Part shown: one piece after another, positions 9,140-17,743 of the stretch
Numbering within the stretch: the first letter of the stretch is position 1
Layout of the letters: each line of letters starts with the position of its first letter
DNA from: Actinocatenispora sp963815125
GTDB lineage: Bacteria; Actinomycetota; Actinomycetes; Mycobacteriales; Micromonosporaceae
NCBI GenBank assembly: GCA_963815125.1
Contig: CAWFFM010000001.1
Location: 620,001 to 684,000 of the forward strand
Length of the DNA stretch: 64,000 nucleotides
Direction of reading: 5' to 3'
Translations under genes and position numbers: made by a program
Notes under the pieces: model-generated
Told to the model about the DNA's origin: nothing
Seen by the model: the letters and a program-made list of their open reading frames with translations, nothing else
The model's database searches: none

Positions 9140-10570
9140 ATGCAGACAATCGGCCCCTACGCCCTACGGGATCTGCTCGGTGAGGGCCCGGCGGGACGGG
9201 TCTGGCGCGCGGTCGACCAGCAAGGGAGCCAGGTCACCATGGCCGTGCTCGAAGGCTCCGCCGCCAACGACCCGCAACGCCGCTGGCAGTTCACCACCGC
9301 TGTCGGGCAGTTGGCGCAGACGCCAGGCGTGGCCGTGGCACTGGCATCCGACCTGGTCACCGGGAATCCCTGGGTGGCCTTCCCGGACGACGGCGGCGCG
9401 ACTGCGGCCCGGGTGTTCGACGCGATCGGTGTGCCGTGCCCACCGGTCGCCGCGCCGGTCAGTGGTGTGCCGCAGCAGCAGGCGCAGCAGCCCTTCACGC
9501 CGCAGGCATCCCAACCGGTGTCGGCGCAGCCGATCTCCGGTCATCCGGTGTCGAGCCAGCCGCACTCCGCAGCGCCGGCGCCCGATCCCTTCCAGCCGGT
9601 GAACCCGTTCGACCCCGGCCCGCAGGTCTCCGCTGAGCCGGTGAACCCGTTCGACCCCAGCCCGCAGGTCTCCGCCGAGCCGGTGAACCCGTTCGTGTCC
9701 CAGGTGTCACCGCCCCCGGAGACGCTGACGCCCTTCACTCCGCCTTCGCCCAACGAATCAGGGTTCGTGCATCAGTCGACGCCCGCGCAGCACCAGCCGG
9801 AGCAGCGACGCTTCAACGACCCGGAACCGACCCCGGGCCGTAGCCGCAAGGGGCTGTTGATCGGCCTGGTGGTGCTGGTCGTGTTGCTGCTCGCCGGCGG
9901 GATCGGCGGTGCGGTCTACTTCACCAGGCACAGCGGCACACCGGATGCGGGCCCCTCCGCCAGCCCGAAGCCGTCCGGTTCGCCCTCGCATTCGGGCACC
10001 GGCACCAAGGGTGGCAGTCCGACCCCGCAGGCACAGCAGTCTGCGCCGTCCACTCCGAAGCAGCCCGGACAGGAGCCGCCGAAGGATGGCACGTGGCCGG
10101 CGTCGTTCACTGCGTTCGGGAACAAGGACAAGACCCGGTCGCTGACCGACCTCGCCGGGCTGGGCTTCAATCTCACCGTGCCCGAGGACTGGACCTGTAC
10201 GAAGAAGGACCAGTCCACCAGCTACGTCAACTACCACTGCGCGGGCGCGAAGTCGAAGGCCGGCGGTGATCTGATCGTGCGGTCCTGCAGCGAGCCCTGC
10301 GATCCGGCCAAGAAGATCAAGATGCGCCAGGCGGAGGAGGCGTGGGGACTGCGATGGGTGCGTGACGGTGGTAACTCGTCGTACGCGCAGAGCAACTCGG
10401 TAAAGCAGCCCGGTGGCGGCTCCGGCTACGGTCTGGTTCTAGTCCGTTACTGGCACAGTAAGCCCGGTGGGCCGATGGACCGGCAGGTCGTGCTGCGGAT
10501 GACAGCGCCGAAGGCGGCCACCGACGAGGTGCAGAAGGTCGCCAACGCGGTACGCGACGCCACCCGGTGA
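9140..10570 (+). CDS. Membrane protein with degenerate Ser/Thr-kinase N-lobe-like domain and extracytoplasmic domain
   Basis: A 476-residue protein. Start is ATG 9140 after a purine-rich GAAGAGAGAG site. Residues 1-90 resemble only the N-lobe of a Hanks-type kinase: GPYALRDLLGEGPAGRVWRA looks like the glycine loop, but the VAVK strand is replaced by VTMAVLEG with no ATP-binding Lys, and no C-lobe, HRD or DFG motif exists. Then comes a Gln/Pro-rich linker with a 14-residue tandem repeat, a TM segment (about 238-260), a Ser/Pro/Thr spacer and a C-terminal domain of about 130 residues with four Cys, which should be outside the cell. I recognise no function; a sensor or scaffold derived from a kinase is possible. 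Confidence 0.72.
   Translation: MQTIGPYALRDLLGEGPAGRVWRAVDQQGSQVTMAVLEGSAANDPQRRWQFTTAVGQLAQTPGVAVALASDLVTGNPWVAFPDDGGATAARVFDAIGVPCPPVAAPVSGVPQQQAQQPFTPQASQPVSAQPISGHPVSSQPHSAAPAPDPFQPVNPFDPGPQVSAEPVNPFDPSPQVSAEPVNPFVSQVSPPPETLTPFTPPSPNESGFVHQSTPAQHQPEQRRFNDPEPTPGRSRKGLLIGLVVLVVLLLAGGIGGAVYFTRHSGTPDAGPSASPKPSGSPSHSGTGTKGGSPTPQAQQSAPSTPKQPGQEPPKDGTWPASFTAFGNKDKTRSLTDLAGLGFNLTVPEDWTCTKKDQSTSYVNYHCAGAKSKAGGDLIVRSCSEPCDPAKKIKMRQAEEAWGLRWVRDGGNSSYAQSNSVKQPGGGSGYGLVLVRYWHSKPGGPMDRQVVLRMTAPKAATDEVQKVANAVRDATR
9596..9696 (+). repeat. 42-bp in-frame tandem repeat, 2.4 copies
   Basis: Units begin at 9596, 9638 and 9680, encoding PVNPFDPGPQVSAE, PVNPFDPSPQVSAE and a partial PVNPF. They are nearly identical at the DNA level and lie in the Pro-rich linker of the kinase-like membrane protein. 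Copy number could vary between strains. Confidence 0.9.
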
Positions 10571-10753
10571 CATATCCGGTGCCGGGCTGGTCGGCGGTGT
10601 CGGGACCGCTGACCGGCTTGCCCGTGACCTCGGCATACGAGGATGATGCTCGACATTGACCCGATGTCCCGCAGGACCGAACTGTCCGGCCTGCGATGGT
10701 TGCACCCCGTCGCCGGTGGCTGTACGCGGTGCTGATCGAGGGGGCGACGCCCG

Positions 10754-11416
10754 GTGCGGGTACTGGTGATCGAGGATGAGCGTGCCCTGGCCGATGCGGT
10801 GGCGCGGGGCCTGCGCCGGGAGGGTATGGCCGTCGATACCGCGTACGACGGCACCGTGGGCCATGAGCGGGCGCTGACCACCCGGTACGACGTGGTGGTG
10901 CTCGACCGTGACCTGCCCGGTGTGCACGGCGACGAGATCTGTGTGGACCTCTCCCGCTCTGGTGCGCTGACCCGGGTACTGATGCTCACCGCATCGGGCA
11001 GCGTGGCCGAGCGGGTGGAGGGCCTGGAACTGGGCGCCGACGACTACCTGGCCAAGCCGTTCGCCTTCGACGAACTGGTGGCGCGGGTACGTGCGCTCGG
11101 ACGGCGCGCCACGCCCGCCGCTCCGCCGGTGCTGCGGGTCGCCGACGTCGAACTGGATCCGGCGAAGCGCGGTGTGCTGCGCGACTCGCGTGCGCTGGAC
11201 CTGACCCGCAAGGAGTTCGGCGTCCTGGAGGAACTGATCAAGGCCCGTGGCGGGGTGGTCTCCAGCGAGGAACTGCTGGAACGGGTGTGGGACGCCAACG
11301 CCGACCCGTTCACCACCACCGTGCGGGTCACCGTGATGACCTTGCGCAAGAAGCTCGGTGACCCGCCGTTGATCGAGACGGTCGTCGGCGCCGGCTACCG
11401 CATCCCGCTGCCGTGA
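10754..11416 (+). CDS. OmpR/PhoB-family response regulator
   Basis: A 220-residue two-component response regulator. The receiver domain (1-115) has the acidic pair at 8-9, phospho-acceptor Asp51 in VVLDRDLPG, Thr79 and Lys101 in DDYLAKPF. The C-terminal winged-helix DNA-binding domain (about 125-220) has LDLTRKEFGVLEELI and the usual RVTVMTLRKKL and VVGAGYRI segments. Start is GTG 10754; the usual MRVLVIEDE N-terminus fits. The sensor kinase follows after 49 bases, so they are a pair. Targets are unknown. Confidence 0.95.
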   Translation: MRVLVIEDERALADAVARGLRREGMAVDTAYDGTVGHERALTTRYDVVVLDRDLPGVHGDEICVDLSRSGALTRVLMLTASGSVAERVEGLELGADDYLAKPFAFDELVARVRALGRRATPAAPPVLRVADVELDPAKRGVLRDSRALDLTRKEFGVLEELIKARGGVVSSEELLERVWDANADPFTTTVRVTVMTLRKKLGDPPLIETVVGAGYRIPLP

Positions 11417-11465
11417 CGGCTGGGACGACCTGTGACCACGATCCGTCGACGAGCTGAGGCGTGAC

Positions 11466-12725
11466 ATGAAGGTGTCCCCGTACCGGCTGCCCGGAGCGGC
11501 CCGGATGCGCTCCAGCGCCCCCCGGCCCACGCTGCGCTTCCGCCTCACCCTGCTCAACGGCATCCTGTTGGTCGGTGCCGGTGCGTTGCTGCTGGTACTG
11601 GTACTGCTGCTGTTGCGCAACGTCTTCGTGCCGTCGGAACGCATCGACCAGCAGACCCGGGTCACCCTGTCCAACGGTCAGGTACTGGACATCCGCGCGT
11701 TCCACCAGCGACTGGCCCGGGAGGCCGAGCTGGAGATCGTGTCCAAGGGGCTGGTGGCCCTGGCGGTGATCGGCGCGGCCGGGGTGATCGGCGGGTACAT
11801 CGTGACCGGCCGTGCGCTGCGGCCGCTGCACCAGGTCACGCAGGCGGCCCGGCGTCTGTCCACCGAGACGATGGACCAGCGGATCCGGTACTCCGGACCG
11901 GACGACGAGATCCGTGAGCTGGCCAACACGTTCGACGCGATGTTGGACCGGATCAGTACCGCCTTCGATTCGCAGCGTCGGTTCGTGGCCAATGCCAGTC
12001 ACGAGTTGCGCACCCCGCTGGCGGTGATGCGTACCGAGGTGGATGTCGTGCTGGCCGACCCGGAATCCGACTCCGACGAGCTGCGCCGGATGGGCCGGGT
12101 GGTACGAGACGCCTCGGAGCGGGCGAACACCCTGGTCGAGGCGCTACTGCTGCTGGCCCGTACGGAAGCGCAGGCGGGTAGGCGCCTGGTCCGTAAGGTT
12201 CCCGCCGACCTGGCTGCCGGTGCGGCGGTGGCACTCTCGGCGGTGCGCCCGGACATCGAACGGCTGCATCTGACCATGCAGGTGGCCACGCCGCCGGCGC
12301 CGGTGGTCGGTGATCCGAGTCTGCTGGAGCGCCTCGCCGGCAACCTGATCGAGAATGCGGTGCGCTACAACGACGTCGGCGGCACGCTGTGGGTACGGAC
12401 GATGTCCGACGACACGCACGCCCGGCTGGTGGTCGGCAACAGTGGCGGCGAGCTGGACCCGGCGGAGGTGCCGGGGCTGTTCGAGCCGTTCCGTCGGGGC
12501 GGGCGGGAACGCACCGGCACCCGGGGCTCGGGGCTGGGGCTGTCCATCGTACGAGCGGTGGTGGACGCGCACGGCGGTACGGTCAGCGCCCGGGCACTGG
12601 TCGGTGGTGGGCTCGAGGTGACCGCGGAACTGCCGGCGGCCGGCATCACCCCGGTGGCCCGGGCCGCGGCGTCCGTACCGCCCACCGCGGGTGCCGGTGA
12701 GCCGCCCCGGGTACCGACCACGTGA
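11466..12725 (+). CDS. Two-component sensor histidine kinase
   Basis: A 419-residue membrane kinase. TM1 is about 25-50 and TM2 about 97-118, with a short extracytoplasmic segment of about 45 residues between them, then a HAMP domain, a dimerisation helix with phospho-acceptor His179 in ASHELRTPL, and an HATPase_c domain with N-box NLIENAVRYN and G-box GSGLGLSIVRAVVDAHGG. The C-terminal 25 residues are low complexity. It phosphorylates the regulator encoded just upstream. The small sensory loop suggests sensing of the membrane or of a partner protein rather than a large ligand (inference). Confidence 0.94.
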   Translation: MKVSPYRLPGAARMRSSAPRPTLRFRLTLLNGILLVGAGALLLVLVLLLLRNVFVPSERIDQQTRVTLSNGQVLDIRAFHQRLAREAELEIVSKGLVALAVIGAAGVIGGYIVTGRALRPLHQVTQAARRLSTETMDQRIRYSGPDDEIRELANTFDAMLDRISTAFDSQRRFVANASHELRTPLAVMRTEVDVVLADPESDSDELRRMGRVVRDASERANTLVEALLLLARTEAQAGRRLVRKVPADLAAGAAVALSAVRPDIERLHLTMQVATPPAPVVGDPSLLERLAGNLIENAVRYNDVGGTLWVRTMSDDTHARLVVGNSGGELDPAEVPGLFEPFRRGGRERTGTRGSGLGLSIVRAVVDAHGGTVSARALVGGGLEVTAELPAAGITPVARAAASVPPTAGAGEPPRVPTT

Positions 12726-12888
12726 TGCGGAAAGTCGGTTGCCCGACCCGGCCGTGACCGGAGATCCTGGCACCCACGGCACATCGCGGAGGGAGGTGCG
12801 GAGGATGTACACCCTGTTCTGTTCCGCGCCCCCGGCGCCGACCCGACGTCGGTGATTGTCCGGGGCGCCCGCTGGTCGAGGAGACCGC

Positions 12889-13302
12889 ATGCATCCCGTG
12901 GTACGTCACATCACCATCGACACGTCCGGTGACCCGTTCCTGCTCGCCCGGTTCTGGAGCGAGCTTCTCGGTCGGCCCATGCACGTCGAGGACCGGCCGG
13001 GTGATCCGGAGGCGATCGTACTGGGCACCGAGTGCCCGGATCTGCTGTTCGTCCACGTGCCCGAGGCCAAGTCGATCAAGAACCGCGTCCATGTCGACAT
13101 CCAGCCGGTCGGCGGGCGGACCCGCGATGAGGAGGTTGACCGGGCGATCGCGCTCGGCGCGATCCTGGTAGCCGACCACCGTCGGCCCGACGGAACCGGT
13201 TTCGTGGTGCTCGGTGATCCGGAGGGCAACGAGTTCTGCGTGGAGCGCGGTGCAGCCGAGCGTGGCGCAGCGCCGGTCACGGCGGGATCTGCCGGCGACT
13301 GA
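12889..13302 (+). CDS. VOC-superfamily (glyoxalase/dioxygenase fold) protein
   Basis: A 137-residue single-module protein of the actinobacterial glyoxalase-like VOC group. The order of motifs fits: VVRHITIDTSGDPFLLARFW, RVHVDIQPVGG, and VLGDPEGNEFCVERG. Start is ATG 12889, preceded by GAGGAGA about 8 bases upstream; longer in-frame starts would lack a ribosome site. These proteins bind a divalent metal in paired beta-alpha-beta-beta-beta modules, but substrates differ widely, so no reaction is assigned. Confidence 0.85.
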   Translation: MHPVVRHITIDTSGDPFLLARFWSELLGRPMHVEDRPGDPEAIVLGTECPDLLFVHVPEAKSIKNRVHVDIQPVGGRTRDEEVDRAIALGAILVADHRRPDGTGFVVLGDPEGNEFCVERGAAERGAAPVTAGSAGD

Positions 13303-13398
13303 TCCGGCCGGGAGGGGTGGCGCCATCCTGCGTCGCCCCTCCCGGCACCTCCGGGACCCGTTGCCGGGTCGCGCAAGGCGCATCGATCGACTTCCAAT

Positions 13399-13418
13399 CT
13401 ATGTCGGTATTGACATAG
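13399..13418 (+). promoter_or_regulatory. Predicted PadR-type operator overlapping a -35 box
   Basis: A perfect 7-bp dyad CTATGTC / GACATAG with a 6-base centre contains ATGT (13401-13404), eight bases, then ACAT (13413-13416). This is the spacing known for PadR-family operators. It covers a consensus -35 hexamer TTGACA at 13410-13415; 17 bases later GATGCT (13433-13438) could serve as -10. A repressor bound here would block transcription of the M1 peptidase gene. A PadR gene lies just downstream of that gene. Confidence 0.6.
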
Positions 13419-13493
13419 TCGGGATCGGGGCCGATGCTGAGCACGCGCAGCGCGGTACCGACCGACGGCACCGTCGACGACGGAGGAGACACC

Positions 13494-14993
13494 ATGGGGG
13501 ACAGACCCGTACGACGCCGGGCACGACGGGGGCCGGCGACCGGGGCGGCCGGATTCGGTGTGGTGCTGCTCGCGGTCGTCGGGCTGGTGGTGTCGGGCGC
13601 GGCGCCGGCCGAGGCGCGGCGCCCGACCGGAACCCCCGGTGCGCCCGGGGTCGGTGACACGCTCTACCCCGGACTCGGCAACGGTGGGTTCGATGTCAGG
13701 CACTACACCCTCGGCATGCGCTACGACGCCACCGCACGGACCGTCACCGGGACCACTGAGATCTCCGCCCGCGCGACCCAGAACCTGTCACGCTTCGACC
13801 TGGACTTCGACGGCAACGAGATCCGTGCCGTCCAGGTCGACGGGCGGCCGGCGAGCTACCAGCGGGACGGCGACGAACTTGTCATCACCCCCGGGCGGGT
13901 CCTGCCCCGGAGCCGGGACTTCCGGGTCCGGGTGGACTATCTTGCCGACCCGGCGGCGAGCCACCACTGCGCGCCGCCCAACGCGCCGATCGCCTCCGGT
14001 TGGCTACCCGACGCGCACGGGTTCGTCGTGGCCGGCCAACCGTCCTGCGCCCGGTCGGTCTTCCCGGGCAGCGATCATCCGGCGGACAAGGCCACCTACA
14101 CCTTCCACCTGACCGCACCGGCCGCACTCACCGCGGTCGCCAACGGTCGGCTCACCCACCGGGTCGAGCACGCCGGTGAGATCACCTGGACCTATCAGGA
14201 ACGTGTGCCGATGGCCACCGAACTGACCCAGGTCGCGGTCGGCGACTACACGGTGCTCAGCAGTAGCGGACCGCACGGCGTACGGATACGTAACGTCGTG
14301 CCGAGCGACCAGGTCGACGCGCTGCGCCCCGCACTCGATCTGGTCGCCACCCAGCTCAGCTGGCTAGAACCACAGGTCGGCCGCTACCCGTTCGACAGCT
14401 ACGGGATCCTCGTCTCGCCAGCGAACTTCCGTTTCGCCCTGGAGACCCAGACGGTGTCGCTGCTGCCCGCCGGGCTGCTGCGCTTCCTACCGCAGTCCTA
14501 CTGGGCGCCGGTGATGGTGCACGAGCTCGCCCACCAGTGGTACGGCGACAGCGTGTCACCTGGGCAGTGGCGTGACGTGTGGCTGAACGAGGGGCACGCC
14601 ACCTGGTACGAGGCCAGCTACGCCGACCAGCTCGGGTACGCGGATCTCGCCGGCCGGATGCGCGCGGCCTACGCCGCCGGGGACAGCTGGCGGCGAAAGT
14701 ACGGTCCGGTCGCCGCACCGCCGGCCGACAACCTGTTCAACGACAACGTCTACGACGGCGGAGCACTGGTTCTGTTCGCGCTGCGGGAGAAGGTCGGAGC
14801 GGCCACCTTCGCCCGGATCGAACGCTCCTGGGCCTCGTCCCACCGCGCCGGTAACGGCACCACAGCGCAGTTCATCGACACCGCCAGCCACGTCGCACAC
14901 CGTGACCTGCGCGCGTTCCTCACCGCCTGGCTGTACGGCACGACGACACCACCGATGCCGAACCATCCGGACTGGCCGGTCGACCCGGCATGA
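13494..14993 (+). CDS. Secreted M1-family zinc aminopeptidase-like metallopeptidase
   Basis: A 499-residue exported peptidase. ATG 13494 follows a strong CGGAGGAG site. An Arg-rich N-region, a hydrophobic stretch (about 20-42) and AEA mark a signal peptide. The catalytic zinc site is HELAHQWYGDS (His343, Glu344, His347) with Glu366 in NEGHATWYE, exactly 18 residues after the second His. An N-terminal beta-sandwich precedes it; the C-terminal domain is short, as in small secreted actinobacterial M1 members. It probably cleaves peptides outside the cell. A likely PadR operator and TTGACA promoter lie upstream, and padR follows after a hairpin, suggesting local control. Confidence 0.93.
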   Translation: MGDRPVRRRARRGPATGAAGFGVVLLAVVGLVVSGAAPAEARRPTGTPGAPGVGDTLYPGLGNGGFDVRHYTLGMRYDATARTVTGTTEISARATQNLSRFDLDFDGNEIRAVQVDGRPASYQRDGDELVITPGRVLPRSRDFRVRVDYLADPAASHHCAPPNAPIASGWLPDAHGFVVAGQPSCARSVFPGSDHPADKATYTFHLTAPAALTAVANGRLTHRVEHAGEITWTYQERVPMATELTQVAVGDYTVLSSSGPHGVRIRNVVPSDQVDALRPALDLVATQLSWLEPQVGRYPFDSYGILVSPANFRFALETQTVSLLPAGLLRFLPQSYWAPVMVHELAHQWYGDSVSPGQWRDVWLNEGHATWYEASYADQLGYADLAGRMRAAYAAGDSWRRKYGPVAAPPADNLFNDNVYDGGALVLFALREKVGAATFARIERSWASSHRAGNGTTAQFIDTASHVAHRDLRAFLTAWLYGTTTPPMPNHPDWPVDPA

Positions 14994-15004
14994 GCTGGAG
15001 GTCC

Positions 15005-15034
15005 TCCTGCCCGAGCCGTCCGGCTCGGGCAGGA
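15005..15034 (+). terminator. Perfect 13-bp hairpin; also hides the padR ribosome site
   Basis: Arms 15005-15017 and 15022-15034 pair perfectly around a 4-base loop (15018-15021). It starts 12 bases after the peptidase stop, as a terminator would, with no U-tract. Its 3' arm contains AGGA (15031-15034), the only good ribosome site for the padR GTG at 15042, so read-through RNA would have this site in a stem. Confidence 0.65.
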
Positions 15035-15041
15035 TGACCAG

Positions 15042-15602
15042 GTGAACACTCTGGGATACGCCATCCTCGGCCTGCTGGTACGGCGTGCGCACAGCGGCTA
15101 CGAGGTGTCGGCCCGGATGCGCGAACCGATCGGGTACTTCTGGACCGCGGGTCACGCCCAGATCCACGGCACGCTGACCAGGCTGGTCGAGGCGGGGCTG
15201 GTCACCTTCACCGCGGAGCCCGGACCCGGGCCGCACGACAAGAAGATGTACCGGGCCACCGCCGCCGGCCGTGATGCGCTGGCCGACTGGGTGGCCACCC
15301 CGGCGCCGACCCCGCAACCGCGCAACGAACTGCTGCTCAAGGTGTTCAGCAGTTGGGCGGCCGATCCTGCCGCGGTGGTGACGATGCTGACTGCAGAGCA
15401 GGACCGCCGGGAACAGGTGATCGACCGCTACCGGGCGCTGCTCACCATGTTCGAGGCCGATGGTCCGCCGTCCGACGTCAGCTCACAGCGGTTCGCCGAC
15501 TACGCGACCGTACGGCACGGGGTGGCTCTGGAACAGGAGTACGTGCGCTGGTTGGGCTGGCTGATCGGCCGTCTCCAACGCTCCGGTGGGCCACCGGACT
15601 GA
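15042..15602 (+). CDS. PadR-family transcriptional regulator
   Basis: A 186-residue regulator with an N-terminal PadR winged helix (about 1-85: LGYAILGLLVRRAHSGYEV, then the recognition region and LVEAGLVTF) and a C-terminal helical Vir-like dimerisation domain. Start is GTG 15042. PadR proteins repress genes for detoxification or export in response to small ligands. The ATGT-N8-ACAT site in front of the upstream M1 peptidase gene is a natural candidate target. Translation may be limited by the hairpin covering its ribosome site. Confidence 0.92.
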   Translation: MNTLGYAILGLLVRRAHSGYEVSARMREPIGYFWTAGHAQIHGTLTRLVEAGLVTFTAEPGPGPHDKKMYRATAAGRDALADWVATPAPTPQPRNELLLKVFSSWAADPAAVVTMLTAEQDRREQVIDRYRALLTMFEADGPPSDVSSQRFADYATVRHGVALEQEYVRWLGWLIGRLQRSGGPPD

Positions 15603-15606
15603 CCTG

Positions 15607-15640
15607 TGCGGTGCCCCGGCGGACAGGCCGGGGCACCGCA
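15607..15640. terminator. Perfect 13-bp hairpin between convergent padR and fadB
   Basis: Arms 15607-15619 and 15628-15640 are perfectly complementary around an 8-base loop. The hairpin lies between the padR stop (15602) and the fadB stop (15647), so it can end transcription from both sides. No U-tract, as is common in actinobacteria. Confidence 0.8.
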
Positions 15641-15646
15641 GGGACA

Positions 15647-17743
15647 TCAGGCCGGCAGACTGGCCACACCCGGCGGCAGGAACCGCTTGCCGGTGGCCTT
15701 CTCCGCGCACCCGGTGCGGTCCAGGTACGGCGTGATGCCGCCCAGGTGGAAGGGCCAACCGGCGCCCAGGATCATGCACAGGTCGATGTCCTGCGCCTCG
15801 GCCACCACGCCCTCGTCGAGCATCTGGCGGGCCTCCTGGGCGACCGCGTTCAGTGCTCGCTGGCGGACCTGCTCCTCGGTCAGCACCGAATCGCCGACCT
15901 TGATCAGGGCCAGCACCTCCGGGTCGACGCTCTGCTCGCCGTTGGCGTTCCAGGTGTAGACCCCCGGCTTGCCCGCCTCGACCAGCCGGGCCAGGTTGTC
16001 CGAGACACCGAACCGGTCCGGGTACGCCGCGTGCAGTGTCTCCGACACGTGGTGGGCGACCGCCACGCCGACGAACTGCAGCAGCACGAACGGGCTCATC
16101 GGCAGTCCGAGCGGCTCCAGCGCGCGGTCCGCCACCTCGATCGGGGTGCCCTCGTCGACGGTGGCGAACACCTCGCCCAGGAACCGGGTGAGCAGTCGGT
16201 TGACCACGAACGCCGGCGAGTCGCTGCACAGTACGCTGTTCTTCTTCAGCTCCTTGCTGACCGCGAACGCGGTGGCCAGCGTCGGATCGTCGGTGCGCTG
16301 CCCACGCACGATCTCCAGCAGCGGCAGGATCGCCACCGGGTTGAAGAAGTGGAAGCCCACGACGCGCTCGGGGTGCCGCAGCTCCGACGCCATCTCGCTG
16401 ATCGACAGCGATGAGGTGTTGGTCGCCAGTACGGCCTCGTCGCCGATGATCCCCTCGAGTTCGGCGAAGACCTTCTTCTTCACCTGCATGTTCTCGAAGA
16501 CGGCCTCGATGATGAAGTCGGCGTCGGCGAACACGGCCTTGTCCACCGAGCCGGTCACCAGGGCCTTGATCCGGTTCGCCTTGTCGGCGTCCATCCGGCC
16601 CTTGGCCAGCAGCTTGTCCACCTCGGAGTGCACGTACGACACTCCCTTGTCGACCCGTTCCTGATCGAGGTCGGTGAGCACCACCGGGACCAGCAGGCGG
16701 CGGGCGAACAGCAGCGCGAGTTGGCTGGCCATCAGCCCGGCACCGACCACACCGACCTTGGTGACCGGTCGGGCCAGCGACTTGTCCGGCGCGCCGACCG
16801 GCCGCTTGGCCCGCCGCTGCACCAGGTCGAACGAGTAGAGCCCGGACCGCAGTTCCTCGGTCATCAGCAGGTCGGCCAGCGCGGTGTCCTCGGCGGCGGT
16901 GCCGTCGGTGAACGACGCGGTCTTCGCCAGGGCCATCAGGTCGAGCGCGGCGTACGGCGCGGGCGCCGCACCATGCAGCCGTGCGTCGGCGATCGCCCTG
17001 CCTCGGGTGATCGCGGCATCCCAGGCGTCACCACGGTCCACCTCGGGCCGGTCCACCTGGACCGAACCGCCGACCACGCCGGCCGCCCACTCCAGCGAGC
17101 GTTCCAGGAAGTCGGCCGGCTCCAGCAGTACGTCGGCGATGCCGAGCTTGGCCGCCTGTTTCGGCTTGAGCTGCTTGTTCTGGTTCAGCGCGTTCTCGAT
17201 GATCACCGTGACGGCGGCATCGGGGCCGATCAGGTTCGGCAGTAGCTGGGTGCCACCCCAGGTCGGCGCCAGGCCGAGGAAACACTCCGGGAACGACAAC
17301 GCGGCGGCGCCGGCGGACAGGCTGCGGTACTGGCAGTGCAGTGCCAGTTCCAGGCCACCACCCATCACCGCGCCGTTGATGAACGCGAAGCTGGGTACGT
17401 CGGAGTCCCGTAGCCGGGCGAACACCCGATGCCCCAGCTGCCCGATCTGCAGGGCCTGTTCGCGGTTGCGGATCAGCGGCATGCCGGTCAGGTCGGCGCC
17501 CACCGCGAAGATGAACGGCTTGCCGGTGACCGCGACGAACCGTACCCGCGGCGCGTGCTCGTACACCTCGTCCAGCGCGGCGTCCAGGCTGGCCAGGCCG
17601 CCGGGCCCGAACGTGTTCGGCTTCTTGTAGTCGTGCCCGTTGTCGAGGGTGATCAGGGCAGCCTCACCGTCCAGGCCGGGTACCCGCAGATAGCGGACCA
17701 GGGCCTTGGTGACGGTCTCGTTCCCGAACTCCGGCGCGCTCAC
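15647..17743 (-). CDS. fadB: Fatty-acid oxidation multifunctional enzyme (enoyl-CoA hydratase / 3-hydroxyacyl-CoA dehydrogenase)
   Basis: A 698-residue beta-oxidation alpha subunit. Residues about 15-210 are an enoyl-CoA hydratase/isomerase domain (INGAVMGGGLELALHC is the oxyanion region). From about 325 an NAD-binding Rossmann domain begins (VGVVGAGLMASQLALLFARR), followed by the dehydrogenase signature HPERVVGFHFFNPVAILPL and two C-terminal helical domains. It hydrates trans-2-enoyl-CoA and oxidises 3-hydroxyacyl-CoA. GTG 17743 overlaps the thiolase stop (GTGA), so the two subunits are coupled. Symbol given by family and pairing. Confidence 0.95.
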   Translation of the reverse strand: MSAPEFGNETVTKALVRYLRVPGLDGEAALITLDNGHDYKKPNTFGPGGLASLDAALDEVYEHAPRVRFVAVTGKPFIFAVGADLTGMPLIRNREQALQIGQLGHRVFARLRDSDVPSFAFINGAVMGGGLELALHCQYRSLSAGAAALSFPECFLGLAPTWGGTQLLPNLIGPDAAVTVIIENALNQNKQLKPKQAAKLGIADVLLEPADFLERSLEWAAGVVGGSVQVDRPEVDRGDAWDAAITRGRAIADARLHGAAPAPYAALDLMALAKTASFTDGTAAEDTALADLLMTEELRSGLYSFDLVQRRAKRPVGAPDKSLARPVTKVGVVGAGLMASQLALLFARRLLVPVVLTDLDQERVDKGVSYVHSEVDKLLAKGRMDADKANRIKALVTGSVDKAVFADADFIIEAVFENMQVKKKVFAELEGIIGDEAVLATNTSSLSISEMASELRHPERVVGFHFFNPVAILPLLEIVRGQRTDDPTLATAFAVSKELKKNSVLCSDSPAFVVNRLLTRFLGEVFATVDEGTPIEVADRALEPLGLPMSPFVLLQFVGVAVAHHVSETLHAAYPDRFGVSDNLARLVEAGKPGVYTWNANGEQSVDPEVLALIKVGDSVLTEEQVRQRALNAVAQEARQMLDEGVVAEAQDIDLCMILGAGWPFHLGGITPYLDRTGCAEKATGKRFLPPGVASLPA

